Program-made: the position numbers and the translations under genes
Shown: in pieces, positions 8,262 through 17,317 of the stretch
Layout of the letters: each line of letters opens with the position of its first letter
How positions within the stretch are numbered: the first letter of the stretch is position 1
From: MED-G17 sp963991985
GTDB taxonomy: Bacteria > Bacteroidota > Bacteroidia > NS11-12g > UBA9320
Direction: 5' to 3'
NCBI GenBank assembly: GCA_963991985.1
Contig: CAXDRX010000014.1
Span: 1 to 41,075, forward strand
Length of the DNA stretch: 41,075 bases
Notes under the pieces: model-generated
Told to the model about the DNA's origin: nothing
Database searches by the model: none
The model's input: only the letters and a program-made list of their open reading frames with translations

Positions 8262-8504
8262 ATGGAACAAAGCGAAGAAATACGCCAGAGAGTGGAGGAT
8301 GCTCTTGAAAGTATCCGACCCTTTCTAAAACAAGACGGAGGAGATGTAGAATTGGTAGATATTAGTAAAGATATGAAAGTAAATCTTCGGCTTTTGGGTG
8401 CTTGTGGTTCGTGTGAAATGAGTGCCATGACCATGCGAGCAGGAATAGAAGAGGCCATCAAAAAAGTGATTCCGGATGTGAAGTCTGTCCAAGCAGTTCC
8501 ATAG
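8262..8504 (+). CDS. NifU C-terminal domain Fe-S scaffold protein
   Basis: An 80-residue single-domain NifU-like protein. The family core is complete: RPFLKQDGGDVELVDI, then LLGACGSCEMSAMTMRAGIE with the cluster-binding C48-x-x-C51, and the closing helix IEEAIKKVIPDVKSV. It assembles or carries [4Fe-4S] clusters in the cytosol and fits functionally with the Mrp ATPase immediately upstream. In the 28-bp gap the sequence TATATTCG, one base off the Bacteroidetes -7 box, may give it some independent transcription. It ends five bases before the next start codon. Confidence 0.93.
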   Translation: MEQSEEIRQRVEDALESIRPFLKQDGGDVELVDISKDMKVNLRLLGACGSCEMSAMTMRAGIEEAIKKVIPDVKSVQAVP

Positions 8505-8508
8505 ATTT

Positions 8509-9333
8509 TTGATCAAATTTATACTTCAAAGTAGTTTTTTAATTTTTTTGGGGATTCCCGCTACCTGCTTTGCGCTTTGTGTGCATTACGGGGTTCAAAT
8601 GCCATGGCCCATTTATTGGATCATTGGCTCCTCAGCGTGGTTGGTTTACTTATTGGATCATTTCGTGGATGCTCAAACGAGTAAACTGTCTATTTCTCGT
8701 TATAACTTTATTGGTCAAAGAAAAAAACTGTTCTACTGGCTTGTTGGAATTTTGGTAATACTCAATATTTTTTTGGTTGTTCAATTTTTTTCTTGGACCT
8801 TATTCCTTTTTGGCTTTTTGATTGGTCTATTGGTTTTTGTGCATCAAAGGATCAACACCTATTTTGTCCGGCATAGCAAGCAAGCCATTTTTAAGGAGCT
8901 TTTTGTTTCTATCATCGTCGCTTTGGTTTTTTCCTATCCCATATTGCACAACTACCACGAAATCAAGGGCAGCCTTTCTCCTCTATTTTTTTTGCTTCTC
9001 ATCAATATGAGCAATGTATGGCTTTTTGCTCATATGGAATTTGAGGAAGACCAAAAAAATGGCTATCCCTCTTTGGCCGTAACCCTTGGAAAAAAAAGAA
9101 GCAAACAAATGTTGGGTCAATACAATTTCTTGATCCTCATTCTGTTGGCTACCCAGTGGAATTTTTGGAGCCACAAATATTTCCTGGTCTGCCTTGTTTG
9201 CATGCTGTTAAGCCTTCAACTTTTTCTTCGCTACGATGTATTCTTCAAAAAAGGAGACCGTTATCGATTTTGGGGTGATTTTATTTATTTGTATCCATTG
9301 ATGGCGGCTTTGATTCAAAAACTATCGAATTGA
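8509..9333 (+). CDS. UbiA-like multi-pass membrane protein
   Basis: A 274-residue integral membrane protein with about seven to nine hydrophobic segments. Two places recall the aspartate-rich motifs of UbiA prenyltransferases: LVYLLDHFVDA at about 45-55, like YxxDxxxD, and MEFEEDQKNGYPSLAVTLGKK at about 173-192, like the second motif DxxGDxxxGxxTLAVxLG, though the first Asp of each motif is not strictly kept. It could therefore be a divergent UbiA-type transferase or a non-catalytic relative. The only credible start is TTG at 8509, four bases after the NifU stop, since the next Met is at residue 30. It converges with and overlaps the end of tdk by 19 bp. Confidence 0.6.
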   Translation: MIKFILQSSFLIFLGIPATCFALCVHYGVQMPWPIYWIIGSSAWLVYLLDHFVDAQTSKLSISRYNFIGQRKKLFYWLVGILVILNIFLVVQFFSWTLFLFGFLIGLLVFVHQRINTYFVRHSKQAIFKELFVSIIVALVFSYPILHNYHEIKGSLSPLFFLLLINMSNVWLFAHMEFEEDQKNGYPSLAVTLGKKRSKQMLGQYNFLILILLATQWNFWSHKYFLVCLVCMLLSLQLFLRYDVFFKKGDRYRFWGDFIYLYPLMAALIQKLSN

Positions 9334-9896
9334 TGACCCATCCCATTGTTGAAGCACTTTCGACAGCGCGCCTCGTAATCACTTTTTGCGCCCAAGGCCA
9401 CTTGATCAACTGATTTTAAAATACGGAAAGAGTGTGAAGCAATTTTTCCACATACCACACAAATGGCATTTGTTTTGGAAACGTATTCTGCAATGGCCAT
9501 CAAGTCGGGCATGGGACCAAAAGGCTTGCCCGTATAATCCATGTCTAGACCCGCCACAATGACTCTTTTGCCCCGATTGGCCATATGGCTTACTATTTTG
9601 GTTAAAGAAGCATCAAAAAATTGTGCTTCGTCTATTCCAATGATTTCGACTTCCTCTATCCCAAGCAACATTTCCTCTGGTTTTTTCACTGTTGTTGAAT
9701 TCAAAGTATTGTCATTGTGCGACACTACTTTTGAGTCGTGGTAGCGCTTGTCAATAAACGGTTTGAACAAGGTGTATGCTTGTCCAGCGATTTTAACCCG
9801 ATTGATTCGTCTTAACAATTCCTCTGTTTTTCCGGAAAACATAGAGCCTGTGATAACTTCAATCCTTCCTGTGTCTGCTTTTGGTTCGAGAAACAT
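9315..9896 (-). CDS. tdk: Thymidine kinase
   Basis: A 193-residue type II thymidine kinase that phosphorylates thymidine to dTMP in the salvage pathway. The P-loop GSMFSGKT is at 17-24, the magnesium site DEAQFF starts at D89, and the lasso region follows at GLDMDYTGKPFGPM. The structural zinc site has four Cys: C146 and C149 in CVVC and C178 and C181 in CRKC. Length is normal. It is a single gene: its 3' end overlaps the convergent UbiA-like gene, and its start faces a plus-strand hypothetical across 63 bp, where CATATTTG on the minus strand is one base off the -7 box. Confidence 0.97.
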   Translation of the reverse strand: MFLEPKADTGRIEVITGSMFSGKTEELLRRINRVKIAGQAYTLFKPFIDKRYHDSKVVSHNDNTLNSTTVKKPEEMLLGIEEVEIIGIDEAQFFDASLTKIVSHMANRGKRVIVAGLDMDYTGKPFGPMPDLMAIAEYVSKTNAICVVCGKIASHSFRILKSVDQVALGAKSDYEARCRKCFNNGMGHQFDSF

Positions 9897-9959
9897 TTGT
9901 CTTCGGGAGAATTTTCAAATATGTAAAATAATATCGGTTATAATTGTCGTTCTAAAATT

Positions 9960-10514
9960 ATGGATTCAAAAAATCAAATTCTTCAAGACCTTCAAAGTAT
10001 CCAAAAACAATTTGAACGTTTGGATGGCATATCTCCAGAAGTTTTTGCCTTGGAACATTCCCTTGTTTTGCAAAAAATTGGCAAACTTTATGAGACAATC
10101 TCGCAGTATTCTCAAAAAAGTTCCAGATCAAATGAAGACAATGAAAAGCCAATTTCTTCTGAAGGCCAACCAAAACCAGCTATCGAACAAAAAGGAAGTA
10201 TCAGCCAAGGGAAGAAAAAGGAAACCAATATGTATAATGCCCCGGAAAGTGATATTATGGAAAAATTGAACTTTTCAAAAATCAAAAGCCTAAAAGAAGG
10301 CATAAGCATTGGGAAACGTTATGAAATTCAATTAGAATTGTTTAACAACGAATCACAGGCATACACCGACGCTTTGGTATTGCTAGAAAACGCCCAAGAT
10401 TTGGACTCGGCCTTGTCTATTATTGAACAGCAGTTGGCCCCAGAACATCATTGGGATTTAGAACATCCTTTGGTAGAAGATTTGAGAAATTTGGTCTATA
10501 GAAAATTAAAATAA
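9960..10514 (+). CDS. Hypothetical protein with a conserved C-terminal helical domain
   Basis: A 184-residue cytoplasmic protein. Residues 1-50 are helical (LQDLQSIQKQFERLDG), residues 50-100 are a charged, low-complexity linker rich in Ser, Glu and Lys, and residues 100-184 form a helical domain: FSKIKSLKEGISIGKRYEIQLELFNNE, a segment like EALxxLN, then SIIEQQLAPEHHWDLEHPLVEDLRNLV. A similar C-terminal pattern (INDRFLFINELF followed by NW.ESEA) occurs in many Bacteroidetes hypothetical proteins. No enzyme motif is visible. Its TAA stop is immediately followed by the ATG of comEC, so the two are co-transcribed. Confidence 0.7.
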   Translation: MDSKNQILQDLQSIQKQFERLDGISPEVFALEHSLVLQKIGKLYETISQYSQKSSRSNEDNEKPISSEGQPKPAIEQKGSISQGKKKETNMYNAPESDIMEKLNFSKIKSLKEGISIGKRYEIQLELFNNESQAYTDALVLLENAQDLDSALSIIEQQLAPEHHWDLEHPLVEDLRNLVYRKLK

Positions 10515-12269
10515 ATGAAAGGAGCACGCTTTTTATATCGTGTTCCCATTTTAAAAATTTTTATCCCTTTTGTTGTCGGCATTTTGCTTTATGACTGCCT
10601 TCCGTGGTCTTTGCCTTGGACCTTATTTGCCAGCATTTTCCTTATGATTGGAACATTATGGTTGGAAATTCTTGTGAAAAAAAATTATCGCAAAAAAACT
10701 CGATTTGTGCTTGGTTTAAACATTGCCTTCCTTTTTGTTGCGGTGGGTTATGCTTGCAGATTTGTTGAAGACCCTTTGCAAAAGTCAGATCATTTTTCAA
10801 AGTACGATGACGATTACTTGCTTGCTGTGGTGGAGAAAAGCAAAGAAAAAAAATCTAGCTATCAACAAATTGAGGCAAAAGTTTCGGGCACCTGGAAAAA
10901 ATACAATTACATCAAACGATCCGGTCTTGTTCGATTAAGTATAAAAAACAGTGCTGTGGTTCACTGCGGGGATTCTCTTATTTTCAAAAGATATCTTCTT
11001 CAAAAAATAGCGCCAAAAAAATTTCCATTCTCTTTTGACTTTCAAAGCCATTACAAAAAAAAAGGGATACATCACCATGGATTCTTGGAATTGAACAAAA
11101 CGGCTTTGGTGAGGAAAAATAAAAGGGCAATTGATTCATGGCATGGCCAAATAAGAGCGAACATAGAAACGAAAATTGAAACAAGTGGCTTGCAAAGGTT
11201 CGGCCTAGCCAAGGCTATATTGCTGGGTGAAAAAGAAGACTTGTTAACGATCGAAAAAGACAGTTTTGCGGCGAGTGGGACTTCCCATGTTTTGGCCGTC
11301 AGTGGCTTGCACGTAGGTTTGATCTATTTTCTGTTTTTGGGACTCCTTCGACCTTTTTTTCCGAACAACTCCCGCTGGCTTGTTGCTGTGCTATTGATCT
11401 TGGTTTGGACCTATGCCCTCATAAGTTCCTTCGCCCCATCCGTAAAACGAGCTAGTTTGATGTTGAGTTTTGTTGCACTGGGAAAAGTTTTGAATCGAAA
11501 AATCAATGTGTACAATATTCTGTTTCTTTCCGCGATGCTCATTTTGCTTTTTTCCCCTAGTGAGCTGTACAGTGTTGGATTTCAACTGAGTTATTCTGCC
11601 GTCCTTGGTTTGGTGACTTTTTATCCAAAACTTGATCGAATTTTGACTCTACAAAATCCAATCCTAAAAAAAATTTGGTCGCTTTTGAGTATTTCCCTGG
11701 TGGCCCAAGTGAGTACTTTGCCCATTGTCTTGATTTATTTTCATCAATTTCCAAGCTACTTTTTGATTGCCAATTTACTGGTAGTTCCCCTATTGGGTTT
11801 GTTGCTGATGGTATTGACCTTTTTTATTTTTTTGTTGGTTTTTGGATTTCCTGAAATTCTGCTTTCAACATCCAATCATTTGCTGGATTTGTTTTTTTTT
11901 ATCAACCAGAAAATTGCTCTATTGCCGGGTTCCCTTGTTTTTCCAATTGGTTTTGGAATAGGCCATCTAGCACTGCTTTTGATCTTTTTGATTTTACTCG
12001 GTTTTTGGACACATGGTTTTGTCAAAAGTAAAGCACCAATGTTGGCTTTTATCGTTTTCCTACTTTTCGATATTTTCTTTTGGTATGAACAAGAGAAAAA
12101 GTCCTTCTTTTTGGATTTAGACGAGACGCAAAAAGTATGGATTTCAGGACATTCAGCTTACATTTCTTGTAACAAAACACATCAAACAAACAAAGAATTG
12201 AACAACACCCTAAAAGAGATTCAAAAAAAACTAAGCATCCAAAAAATTAAATGTTTGGAAGCAAAATAG
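10515..12269 (+). CDS. ComEC/Rec2-family DNA-uptake channel, no nuclease domain
   Basis: A 584-residue membrane protein. The N-terminal part has hydrophobic segments followed by a DUF4131-like soluble region (about 100-200). The competence domain starts with AKAILLGEKEDL, ASGTSHVLAVSGLHVGLIYF, the family hallmark, and SSFAPSVKRASLM, and continues as many membrane helices to about residue 535. Known ComEC proteins carry DNA through the inner membrane and usually end in a metallo-beta-lactamase domain; here the chain stops after a 45-residue soluble tail with no HxHxDH, so that domain is absent. Translation is probably coupled to the upstream hypothetical. Confidence 0.9.
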   Translation: MKGARFLYRVPILKIFIPFVVGILLYDCLPWSLPWTLFASIFLMIGTLWLEILVKKNYRKKTRFVLGLNIAFLFVAVGYACRFVEDPLQKSDHFSKYDDDYLLAVVEKSKEKKSSYQQIEAKVSGTWKKYNYIKRSGLVRLSIKNSAVVHCGDSLIFKRYLLQKIAPKKFPFSFDFQSHYKKKGIHHHGFLELNKTALVRKNKRAIDSWHGQIRANIETKIETSGLQRFGLAKAILLGEKEDLLTIEKDSFAASGTSHVLAVSGLHVGLIYFLFLGLLRPFFPNNSRWLVAVLLILVWTYALISSFAPSVKRASLMLSFVALGKVLNRKINVYNILFLSAMLILLFSPSELYSVGFQLSYSAVLGLVTFYPKLDRILTLQNPILKKIWSLLSISLVAQVSTLPIVLIYFHQFPSYFLIANLLVVPLLGLLLMVLTFFIFLLVFGFPEILLSTSNHLLDLFFFINQKIALLPGSLVFPIGFGIGHLALLLIFLILLGFWTHGFVKSKAPMLAFIVFLLFDIFFWYEQEKKSFFLDLDETQKVWISGHSAYISCNKTHQTNKELNNTLKEIQKKLSIQKIKCLEAK

Positions 12270-12332
12270 GCCGTTTTATAAAATGAAGATGAACAAATGA
12301 TTTACTCCATGTGAATTTTTTTTGTGTAAAAC

Positions 12333-12363
12333 TTGTATAAATCCCACTAAGCAAATACATTTG
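12333..12363 (+). promoter_or_regulatory. Bacteroidetes-type promoter of the surface-protein gene
   Basis: TTG at 12333-12335 and TACATTTG at 12356-12363 are separated by 20 bases. The second box matches the Bacteroidetes -7 consensus TAnnTTTG exactly and the spacing is that expected of the -33/-7 pair. It leaves a leader of about 43 bases before the ATG at 12413. This is the best promoter match I found in the window. Confidence 0.7.
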
Positions 12364-12412
12364 GACTTCTATCGAGTAAATAAACTCCTTAGTTAAACAC
12401 AATCAAAAAAAT

Positions 12413-15400
12413 ATGAGAACTTTTTACAAAAACGTATTTACACTATTGGCCACCGCTTCTGCATTGATGATGAGCCAATTAAGTGAAGCAGCATTGAATG
12501 GTACGTATACCATCGATGCCAGTCAAGCGGCCTCTGCTACCAACTATCAAAATATTGCCTCAGCAACGAGAGACCTTAGAGGATTGTCTCGAACTGATGG
12601 AGGTGCTGCCAATGGAAGTGGTGTTTCCGGTCCTGTTGTCTTCAAGATGAAGGGAACTTTTAATGAAAAAATGGATCTATTCTATGTGAATGGTGTTTCT
12701 GCCACCAATACCATTACCTTCGATGGTCAGGGAGCAACAACCATCACCAATGGAGCATCTTTTTCCGCAAGACACGTTGTACGATTCAACGATGGTGCAG
12801 AAAGATACACAGTCAAAAACTGCAAAATAGTGAGTACTGGTACAAGCTACGCTTGGGGTGTTCATTTCTACCGATACAATAGATATTGTAATTTGGATAG
12901 CAATGAGATAGACCTCAGTAGCGCAACCTCGGGAAGCTATAACAATACAGTAGGTGTCGTTGTTTCTCGTTTGACTACGGGTACACAACACTCCTCTTAC
13001 AGTGATTATGGTAGTTCTCGATGTGCCAGAGACATCAACATTCGAGCCAATCATATCCATGGTAAAGGTTCTGGTTCACCCAATGGCCCAACCACAGGTA
13101 TTTCAACTACCAACAATTATTATTTCTACAATACAGGAATAAATTTTAACATCAACATTGAAGGAAACAGAATTGTAGATTTTAAGTCTTATGGAATACG
13201 AAACTATCGTACCAACGACTGTAAAATGGTTCGAAATGAGATCACTCGCCCAAACAATACCGACCAACCCACCATCTACGGTATTTACGATTACTATGGC
13301 GGAAGAAGGATGGTCATCGATGGCAATAAAATTCACAACCTCAGAGGTTCCAATCCAAACGATTTCTCCACCTTGTATGGAATCTACTTATATTATGGAT
13401 ACGGGGGTTCTAACTATTATTCCGGAGGGCAAGGTTCGAAAATTGTCAATAATGCGATCTACAATATCAAAAGTGGCGGAACCATCTACGGCATAAGAGG
13501 CTACTATTATTATTACAAAACGGAATTTTCTCACAACACCATCTCTATCGACAATTCAGCCTATACTGGAACGAGAACATCTTACAATGCCTACTGGTAT
13601 TATGTCGGTTACAACTATACAGCGAGTGAGCGATTCAATTGCTACAACAACATTTTCACCAATACTAGGGGAACTTCAACCACTGCAAGATATGGTTTGT
13701 ACATTTATACAAGATATACAAATCTTCACATAGACAACAACAATACCTATGTTCCCAATTCCACCCGAACCTATTACTTCAACAACGTGGGCTATGCCAA
13801 CGCTGCTGCAGCTACTGCAGGCATGACCGATTGGGGCACACCTGGGGGAACTGGAAAAGTGTGTGAAAACGGCTTGAATGTAGATCCAGTTTATGACAAT
13901 GTTGAAACGGATGTGGAGCCAGGTTTTCCAATGGACAACAAAGGAATGGCCAATGGTGCCGTAACCAACGACGTAAACAATGCCAAAAGAAATGCGAGCA
14001 CACCCGACATTGGAGCCTATGAATTTAGCATTCCTATTGCCCTAGATTCATTTGAATTGACAGGCACAAATGAGTGCGGAGGATACATGGAAACAATGGT
14101 TGTTAAAGTCAAAAACTTAAGTACAAAAGATGTAAAGGGAGATCTTCCTCTTTCTATCTCTGACGGGAAAACAACCAAATCTGAGTTGTTTAGTGCCAAT
14201 ATTGGTGCAGGAAAAAGCCAAACTTTTACATTTTCCAACCCATATCAGTTCAATAGACCAGGCAAAAATTACATTACTGCCAAAATAGAACACAACGATG
14301 GAAGTTTATTGGACAATGAAATAACGGATTCCATTAACATTACCTCCTCGCCCTCTGGCGCAGAGCTTGTCGATGGAAGCGGATTTGAAGGTTATTTTAG
14401 AGCTGGAAATATGAAGGCGCCCGACGTTGCCGCACCAGATTACGACAATGAATACGAAATAATTCCACCAAGCAAATATTCAAGTGCCAACTATGGTACA
14501 GATTGGACATTAGACAATATTTCTGCAACTCCATCGGGGACTACCGATAGTGCTGGGTTTACCTTCAGTGCTCCTTCTGCAAATGGCAACGGAACATTGA
14601 CCTACAACCCATCTAGAAGCATGCAAGACTCTGTTATTTACATTGCCATGAGAATAAATGACCTCAATACTGGTTGTGATTCAATCATTGGAAGATATGT
14701 ATATATCCCAAATATTCCAGTCGCATCTTTCAAACACAAGGATGTGTGCGACGGAAATGCAGTAGAATTTGAAAACCAATCTAAGATTGCAATGGGAGAG
14801 AACATGCTATTCAATTGGAACTTTGGAGACATCAATGCAAGCGATGATTCTTCAGCTTTGATTGATCCTTTCTATCAATATGTAACCTATGGTCGATATG
14901 AAGCAATAATGGGTGCTGTAAATGCAAACTACACCAAGTTTATGTACTACGATACTGCTTCGGTATTGATTACTCCTTCACCTGCAGTAGATTTCAAAGC
15001 ATTCAGTGCTTGTGAAGGCGAAGATATAACGTTCAATAACCTATCATCTGATCCTGCAAATAGTGGCTCCACCATTACCTATCTATGGGAGTTTGGTGAC
15101 AACACTACCGATACCAAAACTAGCCCAGTTAAACAATACAACAAACCTGGAACTTACCAAATAAAATTGATTGCAACAATGAATGGATGTACCAACGAAA
15201 TCGTTAAAAATGCCAATCAATTTGCCAAACCTGTTGTAAGTGAATTTACCACCAAGGGTAGCTGTAATTTGGAAGAGGTTGAGTTCAACAACAATACTAG
15301 CATCTCCATTGGCAAAGCAGGATACGTTTGGGAACTGGGAGACGGGAATATCTCCACATCAGAAAATCCAAGACACAACTACAGCACCCCAGGATCAAAA

Positions 15401-16483
15401 ACAGTTAAGCTGACAGCTACTTCTGAATTTGGATGTGTTGATTCTTTTGAAAAAGTAATCACTCTTGCAGAATCTCCGGTTGCTGATTTCGATTACAACG
15501 CACCATGTAATTTGGATCCTGTAACATTTAAAAATAACTCCATAGAGCCTTCAGGAGACAATACTGTTTACCTATGGGATTTCAATGGAGAAGGATTGTC
15601 AACCGATAAAATACCCAGCTTTAAATTTGCTGATCTAGGTCTTAAGGCCGTTACGCTTACAGCAACTGCGAAGAATTCAGGTTGTCAGGCGACCATCGTT
15701 AAAGAATTTAACGTACTACTTCAACCAGAAGCTAGCTTCACCGTAGGCAATGTTTGTGACGAAGAGGAAGCCGTATTCATCAACAATTCCAAAGTTGCTG
15801 CAGGAAACTTAGATTACAATTGGTCTTTCGGAGACGGAACATCATCTACTGATGCCGCCCCTAGACATGCCTATGACATTTCGGGAAATGCGAAAGCCTT
15901 TGAAGTTATTCTTGTAGCCAGTTCGAAAGGTGCATGTGCCGATACCTTCAGCCAAAATATTTTCGTTAATCCAAAACCAGATGCAGGATTCACCAGTTCA
16001 GTTTCTGGACGTGTGGCTACTTTTACACCAAATGACGTTTCTGCAGGTTTGTCCTACTTCTGGAGATTTGGAGATGGTGGTCAGTCTACCGATGCTAGCC
16101 CCACCTATGAATATGTCAACGTAGAAGGATCAACTTCTTACAATGCTACACTCTACTTGGTGAACAATTCAGGTTGTGCAGATGAGGTCTCCAATGCAGT
16201 AAGCTTTGAAAACTTTATCGGTGTGGAAAATCTCGAATTCAACAATAAATTATTCAATGTTTATCCAAATCCAAACAATGGAATATTTAACCTTGAGATA
16301 GACGCTGAAAACGTTGAAAGTATTGTAGTTTTGGATATGACTGGGAAAATAGTTTCAGCAAAGGTTTCTCAAAGAAATGGTACATATACCATCAATATGG
16401 ATGGCATTTCCGCTGGAGTTTACAACGTAAAAGTATTGGCTGACAATACTTTGGGTATTCAAAAAATTACTGTAACTAAGTAA
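12413..16483 (+). CDS. Large T9SS-secreted beta-helix/PKD surface protein
   Basis: A 1356-residue secreted protein. Residues 1-27 are a signal peptide ending SEA|A. Residues about 30-530 are a right-handed beta-helix with repeated rungs of the form YGIxxYYxxxxMVxxNxI, very rich in Tyr, Asn and Gly (a run of five Tyr at about 364-368), closing with the typical NASTPDIGAYEF. A CARDB-like adhesion segment follows (about 540-650). Six PKD domains fill about 770-1270, each with W.FGD and a nearby Cys. The last 75 residues are a type A sorting domain: NVYPNPNNGIFNLEI, VVLDMTGKIV, GISAGVYNVKVL and a basic end. It should be cell-surface attached or released. No catalytic motif is recognised. A dedicated promoter and strong terminator make it a single-gene unit. 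Confidence 0.9.
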   Translation: MRTFYKNVFTLLATASALMMSQLSEAALNGTYTIDASQAASATNYQNIASATRDLRGLSRTDGGAANGSGVSGPVVFKMKGTFNEKMDLFYVNGVSATNTITFDGQGATTITNGASFSARHVVRFNDGAERYTVKNCKIVSTGTSYAWGVHFYRYNRYCNLDSNEIDLSSATSGSYNNTVGVVVSRLTTGTQHSSYSDYGSSRCARDINIRANHIHGKGSGSPNGPTTGISTTNNYYFYNTGINFNINIEGNRIVDFKSYGIRNYRTNDCKMVRNEITRPNNTDQPTIYGIYDYYGGRRMVIDGNKIHNLRGSNPNDFSTLYGIYLYYGYGGSNYYSGGQGSKIVNNAIYNIKSGGTIYGIRGYYYYYKTEFSHNTISIDNSAYTGTRTSYNAYWYYVGYNYTASERFNCYNNIFTNTRGTSTTARYGLYIYTRYTNLHIDNNNTYVPNSTRTYYFNNVGYANAAAATAGMTDWGTPGGTGKVCENGLNVDPVYDNVETDVEPGFPMDNKGMANGAVTNDVNNAKRNASTPDIGAYEFSIPIALDSFELTGTNECGGYMETMVVKVKNLSTKDVKGDLPLSISDGKTTKSELFSANIGAGKSQTFTFSNPYQFNRPGKNYITAKIEHNDGSLLDNEITDSINITSSPSGAELVDGSGFEGYFRAGNMKAPDVAAPDYDNEYEIIPPSKYSSANYGTDWTLDNISATPSGTTDSAGFTFSAPSANGNGTLTYNPSRSMQDSVIYIAMRINDLNTGCDSIIGRYVYIPNIPVASFKHKDVCDGNAVEFENQSKIAMGENMLFNWNFGDINASDDSSALIDPFYQYVTYGRYEAIMGAVNANYTKFMYYDTASVLITPSPAVDFKAFSACEGEDITFNNLSSDPANSGSTITYLWEFGDNTTDTKTSPVKQYNKPGTYQIKLIATMNGCTNEIVKNANQFAKPVVSEFTTKGSCNLEEVEFNNNTSISIGKAGYVWELGDGNISTSENPRHNYSTPGSKTVKLTATSEFGCVDSFEKVITLAESPVADFDYNAPCNLDPVTFKNNSIEPSGDNTVYLWDFNGEGLSTDKIPSFKFADLGLKAVTLTATAKNSGCQATIVKEFNVLLQPEASFTVGNVCDEEEAVFINNSKVAAGNLDYNWSFGDGTSSTDAAPRHAYDISGNAKAFEVILVASSKGACADTFSQNIFVNPKPDAGFTSSVSGRVATFTPNDVSAGLSYFWRFGDGGQSTDASPTYEYVNVEGSTSYNATLYLVNNSGCADEVSNAVSFENFIGVENLEFNNKLFNVYPNPNNGIFNLEIDAENVESIVVLDMTGKIVSAKVSQRNGTYTINMDGISAGVYNVKVLADNTLGIQKITVTK

Positions 16484-16505
16484 GTTTAATAATTTTATCA
16501 AAAAA

Positions 16506-16538
16506 GGGGGCTCAATTTTCTTGAGTCCCCTTTTTTTT
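16506..16538 (+). terminator. Rho-independent terminator
   Basis: GGGGGCTCAA (16506-16515) pairs with TTGAGTCCCC (16521-16530) over ten positions including one G-T wobble, with a five-base loop, and is followed by eight T. It lies 22 bases after the stop codon of the surface-protein gene. An A-run on the 5' side means it could also act on the minus strand. Confidence 0.95.
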
Positions 16539-16543
16539 GTACT

Positions 16544-17317
16544 ATGGTAAAAAGTGAAATATACCGAGAAATTGGCACCCTAATTTTGCATCGCCCCGAA
16601 AAACGAAATGCGTTGAATCCTGAAATGGTTTCAGCCATCAAAACACAAATGCGCCATTTTGAAAAGAATGATGGTATTCGGATCATTCGTATAAAATCTG
16701 AGGGAAACACCTTTTGTTCAGGAGCAGACCTAGAATATTTACAAACCATGCAGTCCTACTCCCTATCGCAAAATTTAGAGGATTCAGACCAGCTAAAAGA
16801 ATTGTTTTATCAAGTTTGGAACTCGTCAAAAATCACCATCGCTCAAATAGAAGGTTTTGCAGTAGCAGGTGGTGCAGGACTTTCTGCCTGCTGTGACTTT
16901 GTCTTCGCCAATACATCCAGTCGTTTTTGCTTTTCTGAAGTCAGAATAGGCTTTGTTCCTGCCATGGTAATGACCTTCCTGAACAAAAAGATAGGACCCA
17001 ACAAAACACGGGAGCTTCTACTTACTGGGAAAATGATAACTGCAGAAGAGGCAAAAACACTTCATTGGGTTAATCAGGTTTACCCGGACAATCTAATAGA
17101 AGAAAAAGTTATTGAGTTTGCCGAAGAAATCACTGCCAACTGCTCACCACAAGCAATTCACCAAACCAAAGAAATGATCAACCAGCTATTGCCCTTATCA
17201 GTGGAATCATTCCTTGAGGAAGCAAGCAAAAGAAATGCCCATGCTCGCATGACTAAGGATTGTAAAAAGGGGCTGGATGCATTTGTCAATAAGAAGCAAT
17301 CCAAATGGAATGGATAG
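16544..17317 (+). CDS. Enoyl-CoA hydratase/isomerase family protein
   Basis: A 257-residue crotonase-fold protein acting on a CoA thioester. The oxyanion-hole segments FCSGADLEYL and GFAVAGGAGLSACCDF are intact, as are SSRFCFSEVRIGFVPAMV and the C-terminal helices. Of the two catalytic glutamates of classical enoyl-CoA hydratase, the second (in CFSEVRIG) is kept, but the first, expected after GGG.E, is Gly in AGGAGLS. That may mean an isomerase-like or different lyase activity; the substrate is unknown. The gene starts only 6 bases after the terminator T-run, and its last codons overlap the tatD start by 13 bp. Confidence 0.88.
   Translation: MVKSEIYREIGTLILHRPEKRNALNPEMVSAIKTQMRHFEKNDGIRIIRIKSEGNTFCSGADLEYLQTMQSYSLSQNLEDSDQLKELFYQVWNSSKITIAQIEGFAVAGGAGLSACCDFVFANTSSRFCFSEVRIGFVPAMVMTFLNKKIGPNKTRELLLTGKMITAEEAKTLHWVNQVYPDNLIEEKVIEFAEEITANCSPQAIHQTKEMINQLLPLSVESFLEEASKRNAHARMTKDCKKGLDAFVNKKQSKWNG

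Noticed and set aside
12677..13060. Minus-strand 127-codon frame inside the surface-protein gene
   Set aside because: It lies wholly within a long gene with clear domains; it is an antisense shadow of its repetitive codons.
13270..13640. Possible tandem DNA repeat or CRISPR-like array in the Tyr-rich region
   Set aside because: Repetition is at protein level (beta-helix rungs with varied codons); spacing and sequence are not regular enough for an array.
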